Below are positions 32,401-39,985 of a stretch of 64,000 nucleotides of DNA, piece after piece. A program made the position numbers and the translations under genes. Location of the stretch: positions 868,001 through 932,000 of the forward strand of contig NC_009411.2 in NCBI RefSeq assembly GCF_000002875.2, in the 5' to 3' direction. Source of the DNA: Leishmania infantum JPCM5. Taxonomy: Eukaryota; Euglenozoa; Kinetoplastea; Trypanosomatida; Trypanosomatidae. Numbering within the stretch: position 1 is the first letter of the stretch; each line of letters opens with the position of its first letter. Under the pieces are notes generated by a model, which saw only the letters and a list, made by a program, of their open reading frames with translations, searched no databases and was not told the DNA's origin.

Positions 32401-35050
32401 ACCCAATCGTGTAGGCGCCAGTCCACAGGAGAGGCCACAGCCGCTGCGCCGCAGCAGCAGCAGCTCGTTGAGCGTGGGGCGCGTCCGTGATGGCGTCAGT
32501 GCCGCTGTTGCTGCTCTTGTGCTCAGGAGCTGCGAGCTGCGCTTCTTCTTTGCTCAGCCTCGCCGCCGGCACCTGATCGGCGCGGTCCCGCTCACCCGTC
32601 CCCAGCTGCGATGACACCACCTGGAACTGCGGCAAGTCTGCGCGCGTCGCGGCGTCTCTGGTGCCGGTGGGTGCGCCGGCTGCCGCGTACGCATGACCCT
32701 CGATGCGCACTCCTGCGTAGCACCGTGTTGCGTTGGTACTATTTGCCGTCGCCGGTGTCGATGCCCTCTGCGTTGCCTGGCCGCTGCTCTGCGGTAGACT
32801 GTGGTTCGAGAGGTCCAGAACAGGGGTCAGTAAACCAAGGATCATCTGCAGCAGCAGGGAGCGTGGGCTCCCGGTTACAACCTGCAGGTGGAGCCCGTGC
32901 ACCTCGCCAGATATGTAGCCGTACGTCGTGCATGCATTCTTTGCGACGTTGGCGAGAAGCGAGGCCTCCTCCGACAGCAACGGCAACACCCACGACGGCG
33001 CCGCCTCCGTCCCGCTCCGCTCGCGCACGTCGCCCTCTTCTCCGTCCTCAGAGCGACTGCGCCGGCCGGGCGAGCTGCTGACGCTCGTGATCTTAGGCTT
33101 CGCTTCTTCTACTTGGCACTGCTCCAGCCGTCGCGAGAGTTGCTCTAGCGTCAGCAGGGGTGCCGTAGGTGCACCAGGGTGCTCGGCCAACCCCACCAGC
33201 GTGGCACGCGATACCGCGTAGAGGTCCTGTAGCGCCGCCACCCGCTCCTCGTCGCCGTAGTACATTACAGCTGTGTCGTGGGCGGCCAACGAGAGGCCAC
33301 GGTGGCGTTGCACGGGCGGCGCTGGTTGTGCCTCGCGCAGAGCACGCACCGCGTCGAGCACGATATTGGCGGCGGCAAGGCTGCGCTTACAAGCGTTGCG
33401 GACGTCGCGGAGCTTCTGCTTTATGTGCCGGATGCGCGCCTCGTGCATGCTGCGCAGCTGCGCCATGTCCTCGCAGCGGCGCAGCGAAACGGGATCTTCC
33501 GAGGAGCCGCTTGTGCGCATCGCTGAGTTGGCAGTGCTGGTATGGCTCAGCTTCTTGTGGCTGTGTGGCACCACCGACGGCACGCTCGGCTCGCCTGTGT
33601 TGTTTTGTTGTGGCGTCGAGGAGGCTCCCATGTTCACGTTGAAGGCGTTCGTCGTCATGAGGCGGCGGCCCTTCCTCAGCGCCTTCTCGGCCTCGGAGGC
33701 CCACGCCGCCTGCTGCGCCGCTTCGGCCTGCCTCTGAGAGGCTCTCATGTCTCGCAGCGCCACTTCCAGCGCGGCGCGGTAGCGCTGCTGACAACGAAAC
33801 TGATGGCGCAGCTGAGAGAGGGTCAGTTCATGCAGTCCTTGATTGCGCAGCGTTGCCGGAGTCGCGTGCAGAGCAGACACACCCGCCACCGTAACCCCAC
33901 CGCCGGGGAGATCGGACGAGATCGTACACCGCCGCGGCGACGGCCCACCCCCGCCGTGGGGAGCCCCTGAGCCCGTGGTGTGCCGCTGGGGTGCTGGCGA
34001 TGGCCGACCGCTGCGCCGTCGCGCGGTGCTGCTCGCACCACCACCCGTGGACAGCGCTGGAGATGATGGGGGACCGTCGAGAGCCTTCTTGCTCCTGCGC
34101 TTCTCCTGACCGGCTTGCATACCCTTCTTCGGCGACATGGCTTGCATCATAGCCCGCGACACGGCGGAGCTGGCAGTGGATGCCACCTCGCATTGCACAG
34201 GGCAGTACTGCTCCTCCAGGTGGCGGCGCAACTCCACGGCCGCGCTCTCGGCCGCGCTCTCGTCGCAGAAGTAAAGATCGTTCTCCTGGACGTACGGAGC
34301 ACCGATCGTGGCCTCTCGCTCGACAACCGCCGCGTAGGCCGCCGGCGCACGCCGTAACTCGTTCAACTCTCGCACGAGCTCCTCCTCGAAGGCGGTGTAG
34401 GCCCCGTTACTCGTGCTCACCGTCTCGCGCAGAGTCGCGGTGTTGTTGAAGTTTGCCGCCCACGTATTGCGCAGCGATGCCTCCTTCACCATGCGCGTCG
34501 ACTCCGTCGTCGCCGTATCGGCTCCAGCACCCGAGGCAGAAGACACCGCTGTCAAGGCTGAGACTGCCATACCTGTGCGCGCGCGAGAGAGGCATCGGCC
34601 GTGGCGCGACAGCAGCGGCCGCGCCGTGCCCTTGTGCCCTCCTGCGCTTGGCTGCGCCGCTGTAAAGGGGTACGGCTTGCGGTGAACAGTGCCGTCGCTC
34701 AGTCGCCCTCGCAGCCCACGAATGGTCATAGTGGAAGCAGCCGCAGCAGCAGCAGCAGCCGGCGACCTGCTGCCCGCGACATTCACGCTCACGTCGGCGA
34801 TGCGATTGTAGGCGGGCTGCGGGCTCGGTGGCTTAGAGATAAACTTGTACTGCATCCGAGGAGGGTTGTGACCGCGCGGCGACACGCCGCCATCCTCAGC
34901 AGGCAGGACAGCGTGGAAGGCGGCCTCTGAGGGCGGGGCCGCTGTTGCTCCTGCTGCACTGGCGACATCGGCGGGTGTCATAGTAGACGGCACCCCGTAC
35001 ATTTGGGTAGAGCGTCGCCCTGGCGGACGCGCGGACGTCGTGGCGGACAT
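29489..35050 (-). CDS. Large protein with a possible CAP-like (SCP) core (1853 aa)
   Basis: It starts at the ATG of MSATTSARPPGRR (35050). Residues about 220-270 read FEEELVRELNELRRAPAAY, which resembles the N-terminal helix of CAP/SCP domains. Later blocks (GLSLAAHDTAVMYY; SEEASLLANVAKNACTTYG; LWTGAYTIGCAWQQV; TVTCTTLLFASGFEEYEVV) fall in an order compatible with a heavily expanded CAP fold. Helical or coiled-coil stretches lie at about 400-440 (LSQLRHQFRCQQRYRAALEV) and 1620-1720 (ERDRIAAEIVKKKGKEQLRL). A Lys/Ser-rich linker (about 1450-1540) and a short C-terminal beta-like end (FTGCATLYIDGEVAVTW) complete it. No TM or signal peptide is evident. The CAP assignment is tentative; function unknown. 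Confidence 0.85.
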   Translation of the reverse strand: MSATTSARPPGRRSTQMYGVPSTMTPADVASAAGATAAPPSEAAFHAVLPAEDGGVSPRGHNPPRMQYKFISKPPSPQPAYNRIADVSVNVAGSRSPAAAAAAAASTMTIRGLRGRLSDGTVHRKPYPFTAAQPSAGGHKGTARPLLSRHGRCLSRARTGMAVSALTAVSSASGAGADTATTESTRMVKEASLRNTWAANFNNTATLRETVSTSNGAYTAFEEELVRELNELRRAPAAYAAVVEREATIGAPYVQENDLYFCDESAAESAAVELRRHLEEQYCPVQCEVASTASSAVSRAMMQAMSPKKGMQAGQEKRRSKKALDGPPSSPALSTGGGASSTARRRSGRPSPAPQRHTTGSGAPHGGGGPSPRRCTISSDLPGGGVTVAGVSALHATPATLRNQGLHELTLSQLRHQFRCQQRYRAALEVALRDMRASQRQAEAAQQAAWASEAEKALRKGRRLMTTNAFNVNMGASSTPQQNNTGEPSVPSVVPHSHKKLSHTSTANSAMRTSGSSEDPVSLRRCEDMAQLRSMHEARIRHIKQKLRDVRNACKRSLAAANIVLDAVRALREAQPAPPVQRHRGLSLAAHDTAVMYYGDEERVAALQDLYAVSRATLVGLAEHPGAPTAPLLTLEQLSRRLEQCQVEEAKPKITSVSSSPGRRSRSEDGEEGDVRERSGTEAAPSWVLPLLSEEASLLANVAKNACTTYGYISGEVHGLHLQVVTGSPRSLLLQMILGLLTPVLDLSNHSLPQSSGQATQRASTPATANSTNATRCYAGVRIEGHAYAAAGAPTGTRDAATRADLPQFQVVSSQLGTGERDRADQVPAARLSKEEAQLAAPEHKSSNSGTDAITDAPHAQRAAAAAAQRLWPLLWTGAYTIGCAWQQVRGWRDVPTFAEACEERQSIRCASSGTLSSRGAAPPFTEEAHTVTCTTLLFASGFEEYEVVRGCHHMSPAATRRVVQSPPVTVCDGGPQSASHGGSIADSVEARRAAVDVHSTLGVTLLTPTMHPMHIHASDPSCRAVCVAVRVPYTSPGFSFTHSSMCAGEDGRVCSGGCRDPSIRIVAQVTRQCELTPPHPTTCTAEVLTQRSPVDPSVWLVLVDTAATFQRHAAAFTDNDGAVLKADASPGTGATTMSAASAAVPLALHIYAKDMNDAMGEFEHVAFIRMQQYPQPREVNAGAVAIAASATPATPAPYVLMEPEWRYLLNGLACVAASPLSTQTATRLTATSHTAAQASVLTKVASATPTARSVGWATLHEPLLGRDGVLLCPLSADLRESERCGDMLEALRIRQETTISGRDGKAAGAAGRVIRVAVQLPAYSNVRWWRRRLMKLRCLQEKLMDEVVAEGDEQTAASTAQSPSAACTHQDRSPESLAEGCHLPATEFAPPSDDGHADAKATPLGASNGSGEAATSAASVTPILGSPCSSANPAAMDAEAGAAVEGSSSAEVALEPPKGKGSEKKKVSSDGKREAKRSPTSAAAGSSGAKAQDRHSPSNVAPSGMSKKKAQALHKDSDGAIASSTAAATAAASTGSSLAPTQARLCTLSVNTAPKLPESGALREFEIMVQRAAGATLVASRSGSVQPCLQPSLISIIGLRELCAQLHTDLQVWEAHLRRVRPILCGERDRIAAEIVKKKGKEQLRLQHDHEDVVGELQVIERGVASLNQAATAATDALRTRERTQMLRRARLMRITEELAAIESSPPRLAPKDTSDKVVTAPLPSTPPPSAAPKVTLRFFKTEGVAAGSGCKAAFAVARPPQHLSSQRAGVLDCTMREGAPKPSEREAGEVTLTPQPSSAHDATSSSSPLQPLEGDGNSAADVYAATCSIPLTFTGCATLYIDGEVAVTWRV

Positions 35051-35951
35051 CACAGTAGCGAGAAATTGTTATCGCAACGTGCACAGCCAGGGAAACGGAG
35101 ACAAGATGAGCTACACACGCGCACAGGCACAACGGGCAAGGCTCCGAAGAGTGTACAGATATGCTCTTGCTAGAGTGGTCGTGGCGACGCAAAGACGCGA
35201 CTCCTTACACACTCGCACACCCACAACGACGCACTGCAGAACGAGGGAGGGGAGGGGGGGCGGCGGTGAGCTGCGAGTGATTCAAAACCAGCTAATAATC
35301 GAGAAAGCGTGGGGCGGTGAGAGGCGACGCGCCGCGAAGCGTACATACGTGTGCAGCGAGCAGCACTTCCTTTCCTTCGCCAGCGTGAGAGAGAGAACAG
35401 GGAAGAGGGGAGGGGATGGGGGGCAGCGTGGAGGAAAGAGAGAGTCGGCCGTGTCAGCAGTGGCACACGCAGAGTCGTATCATCGCCCACGGAGGGCGTG
35501 TATGCGATTGTGCCGCCTGCGCCGAGCCTCACAACGCAAGGTGGTATTCGCGTACGGTATGCGCATGTTGTTGTTGTTCTTGTTTGTTCCGCTACTCGCA
35601 AGAGTGCTGGACCGTCCATCCTTTGGGCTTTCCTGTCTGGCCTGGTGGAGAGGTGGGCCGGGGCGGGCCTGCCTCCAATGCGCTCGCAAGAGTCGAAAGA
35701 GAGCCCGAGAGGGACTTCGAGTGGCAGCGCGAAGAAAGCACATCGCAAGCACTCCTTGAGCAAGGAGCATGGCGAGGAGTGTCAAACCCAAGAAGGCTGT
35801 GAGCCGGGTACGTGTGCGGGAGCAAGATGTCGCGTATTCGAGGTGTGAGGAGCACATGCATGTTCTCCTTCGGCTGCTGTCCTCTTCTTGCGGTCACCAG
35901 AAACTGCGCCAGCATCTCCGATCCGTCTCCGCGTATCGCGCACACAACAGG

Positions 35952-37290
35952 TCAGCGTGGATACGGGTAGGTTTTGCTGGTCTTGGTCTCGGGACCAAAG
36001 TACAGGTTGATCGCATCGCTGGCCAGGTAGCGAATGCTCCGTGATTCGAGACGCTGGATCCTGTGCCATCGACTCGCCGTTTTTCACGCGAGCAGCAGCA
36101 AACAACGCACCGGGGGTGGGGGGGGGGGGTTCTGTGCTGCCGCACATCGGGAGCACGTCATTTTTCGCTTCACCGGCCTCGCCCGTTGGAGGAGAGCTGG
36201 TTTGCCATCCGCTCTGAGTGCTGTGTCCATCAGCGTGAGAGCCCGCCTTGAAGCTGCCAAGCCTCCTGAAGATGCTGATGATGTGGCCAGCGCACGTGTG
36301 CCTTGCCTGCACCGACGCTTCAGTAGCATGAGCGAACAACACTGCTGTGTGTGCTCCTTCGGCGGAGGATCGCTGGCAATCGCGGATATGGGGCTACGCG
36401 GGGCCACAGGCTGGGTATCTGCCGCCACGTGGTGGTGCCCCCGAATGCCTTGCATGCGCTGCCCGACACTTCCACCCCCAGCATCCGCCAACACAACCTT
36501 CGGCTGTGTTGCACGCGTGACTAACGGCCATGACAGTGTAGCCGCAGCAGCGCATGCTCGCTTTACACGGCAGCAGAGGCTCCGTGGCGTCCGTAAACTT
36601 AGTGCCACGTATGGCAATCTCAGCTCGCACCTCTAGCAAGATGAAGCGGCATTCCCGAGCCGACACAGCCTCGTTGGCCAGCGTCTTGTACGCCGCCGAG
36701 GAGACGCTGATGAGAATCCTCACGTTGTCTTCGGTGTGCTGGAGCTCGAGTCCGGGGCTCGTGGAGGGCGATGTGGGGCTGGGGACTCCCCGATCACTTT
36801 CAACTCGTTCCAAGAGAAGGTGGCGGCTCTCTTCACTCGGCTTCTCTTCCTCCCGCCAGGTAGGGAAGCTTTTCGAAGCGCCACTTGCAGGCGCCTGCTG
36901 CGTCATGTCTTTTTGAGCTGCGTAATGCACGCACCGGGGCGATCTCCTTCGCTTCGCAAGAATCGCATGATGGCTGCGTTGGGGTGCAGCAACGTGAGCC
37001 ATCGGAGTCCCCCAATGACACCTCTGTGGTGCCGTCCTGATTGAAGGGCATCAGGTTCTCACATCGAACTCGGCGAGCAACGGAATGAAGGCGTCTTAAT
37101 CCAGGATGACGAGTCCATGCGCAGGTGGGTTGCGTGCATGCACGGATTACAACGCCACCGGGGCCGGTCCGGCATGCGTGCGAGGGGGACGCCGGCATGG
37201 CGTATACAGTGTGGGGTGTCAACTGGCCCTTGTTGCACATGTCGTCCAACGATGAGCTTTCTCTTTCAGGGGAGGGCGGAGCTCATCTCA
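35952..37290 (-). pseudogene. Frameshifted relic of a protein-coding gene, unknown family
   Basis: Protein-like sequence is spread over all three minus-strand frames, unlike the low-complexity flanks. In transcription order: VILD then stop then DAFIPLLAEFDVR (about 37050-37110); another frame with MPFNQDGTTEVSLGDSDGS; a third with RWLTLLHPNAAIMRFLRSEG; then TEDNVRILISVSSAAYKTLA and ECRFILLEVRAEIAIRG (frame open 36394-37002). It ends with YLASDAINLYFGPETKTSK and a TGA at 35952-35954, a frame closed upstream by another TGA at 36084-36086. At least three frame changes and in-frame stops occur in 1.3 kb. A G run at about 36115-36130 could add sequencing error, but it cannot explain all the breaks. 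I do not recognise the family. Confidence 0.6.
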
Positions 37291-38449
37291 CCGACTGCCA
37301 GCGGGAGGGAAGAGGAGGAGGAGGGCGGAGCAGAGAGGCGAGATTGGTAGTCACGCACACTTCTCAGGCACACCGACCCCGTAGCACATGTGTTTGATCT
37401 AGGCGGCACCACACGTGATAGCAATGAAGACGTGAATGCAAAGAGCGTGAGAAAGAGGGCAGAGGGAGATGGGAATGATTGTCTGTGCATGCGTGCTCTT
37501 ATCGAATCTGAAGAGATGGTCAGAGGGGAGGCACCCGCACGCAGAGCTGCGCGTACTCTTACCCACAGCCTTCCACGTCGCAAACTCGCGCCGAAAGGTT
37601 CCCAGGGAAGGGGGGCAGAGCTAGCCAGAAGGAAGACACACTGTCGCCCTTCATCTGCTCTCCCCTACGCCACGTTCCCCTCTCCATGTCTCCTGCACGC
37701 TAGTGAGTCCGCGGCGCACGGAGCGCTGCAGGGTGGGGGAGAGGGACGGTGCAACGCGATGTGCAGTAGTAGCGGGGGGTGTGCACACGACCCCCGCCAT
37801 GCCCGTGACAAGGTAGTTCATGTGTGGCTGTTTGACTGCGCTCGCCATGCTGCTACTGCTCTTGCTGGCATCCACGTTGTCTTTTTTTGTTGTGACGGTT
37901 TCGATAGAACAGAAATGAAGCAAAGGTGAGCGTCGATGTGTGCGAGTAGATGGGGCGGTGATGGAGAGGGCGTGTTTGCCGTCCATTTCACAGTGCATCT
38001 CACTGCCCGCTCCCCACCTCGCCCTGATGCACACAAACACACCCATCCAAGTTAAGACTTTCAGCCCCTTCAAGTTTCGCCCACGCGTAAATGCGCAGCA
38101 TCTTCCGCCCCTCAACCACCCGCCCCTTCCCCCTTTGCAACGAGCCGCCATCACATTGACGCCATAAACACACACACGAAATCGTGCTACTATAATGCAA
38201 GGCAGTCGTCGCCTTCTCCTTCCCGCTCCCTCTGCCTTGCTCTCTTCCACCACCCTGCCCACACCACCGCATGCCGTCATGCCGAGCGGCTACAGAGGGA
38301 GGGGAGGGAGGCGTGGGGAGTCCGCAGCACGCAGACGCCAAAACACGCACAGATATTGAAGCACAGCTGCGGGGGAGAAAGAGACGCTGGGCGGTAGAGA
38401 GACGTCAGCAACACATGCGCAGGCAATGATGGCCGCAAACAACGATTCG

Positions 38450-39046
38450 CTTTTCAACGCGGTCATTCGCCGCCATGGAGCACGAGCCCAGCCACCCCCA
38501 CCACCACCACCACTCTGGCCCCCGGCCCGGCCACACAGAACCGTCATCGCGCGGCGCGAAGCAGCGGGACACACACGCCTCCCGGCAATGCGCCGCCACA
38601 GTCGCCGGGGCGCGGCCTCCGCCTCAACGTCGGCACACCACCCGCGCCCCGCAGGCCGCCTCGCAGCCGCGCCCATTGTGCCCCCCACCCACCCACCCGC
38701 CCGCCGCCACCGGGTGCACCCCCTCGGGGTCGCATAAAGGCTCCCCGCCAGCAGGCAGCGAGCACCGGGTGGCGTGCGCGCGAGCCGCGCTGACGCTTGG
38801 CCCATCGCGCGGACGGCACAAGCGCCTTCACAGTCGCCGGCCGCTCCAGCAACACGCCGTCCAGGGCCTGGCTGCGGACAGGAGTCGCGCTGGCCTCCCC
38901 TGTGGGGTAGGCACCTGACCCTGTCACCACCGGAAGCGGCTCGGCACTGGCAGGGGTAGGGGTGGGGGGCTGCCTGACTTTCGCCACAGAGTGGGGGAGG
39001 GGGAGGTACGGGACCGTGAGACGCCACGCACGGAGGTGTGTGCCCA
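38450..39046 (-). repeat. Dispersed repeat copy E (full-length retroposon-like element)
   Basis: About 597 bases. It is like B in keeping the 48-base block, the longest CAC run and the ACACAGAACC variant, but like D in GGTACGGG and CAGCAACACG. Its purine-rich tail lies just below 38450. It sits in the PI4K-side 3' flank, in the direction of transcription, about 940 bases after that gene's stop. Confidence 0.9.
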
Positions 39047-39985
39047 CTCGCCGGCAGGGGGGGCCGAAGAAGAAGCAGAAAAAGCGGTATCACCATATCT
39101 GGTACGCATGTCTCCCTACCTCCCTCCCCCCGGGAGAGAGAGACAGACGGAAGGGGCTGGGGATGAGGGATCGAGATGATGAGACATGTTTGCCAGCACA
39201 CAGACACACAAAGACGCTCCTTAGAATGTTCTGCGCCCCTCACACGCGTCGAGGATCATCCCCAGACAACAAAAAAGAGACATTAAAAAAAAACGTATGG
39301 GCAGTGTCGGGTGTACGCCATCACCTCTAGCTCGCTCGACGTAAAGGCGGAGGGGCGCTGAAGGACAGAGTGTAGTCCATGAGAGACGAGAAAGCAGCGA
39401 CAGAAGAAAGTTCAGGTAGCGGCAGGGTCGGGGAGGGTAACGGATCGCGCGAAGCAGCTGCAAGACGAGCAAGATGCTACACAGCGGTATGGGAGGCCAG
39501 CAGTAGAAAGGTGATGGGGGTGGGCAGAGAAAAAACGAAAGAGAAGAAGCGGGGGTGGTGCAGACACACACACACACGCATACACACGCGTGCAGAAAAG
39601 CGGTTCGACAATAAGGATCAACGAGGGAGGAAGCGATAAGTGGTGCGAGGAGAGCGGGGAGAGGAAGACCGGCATACCCGATGTGGAAGAGAAGGACACA
39701 GATGCTGATGCACGTGGGTGTGGTGCTCAGTTTCTTTTGGGGGTGCAAGAAGTTTGAGTGCAGCCCGCCCCTTCCCTCTTCCCCTCTTGTCGCACGCCTT
39801 CTCACGCACCGGGATAGAAACCTACGGTGCATCGGAGAATACAAAGAAAACAGTGCAAGAGAGAGATGGAGAGACAATATGTCGGCGAGGATGTTGATAG
39901 ATGGGTCAGCAGGCACGACACGAGCGCTGGCAGGGGCGGCTGTTCGGCACGCCCACAAACGCGTGATTCGAAGGCCTCAGACTCG

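Larger units (their letters stand above)
35051..39985. other. 4.9 kb gap with a decayed gene and repeat copy E
   Basis: The largest gap between intact genes here. It contains the leader of the 1853-aa gene, a protein-coding relic at 35952-37290, a weak small open frame at about 37651-37848 and repeat copy E (38450-39046). The rest up to the PI4K-like gene stop is low-complexity 3' UTR-like sequence. Confidence 0.7.
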
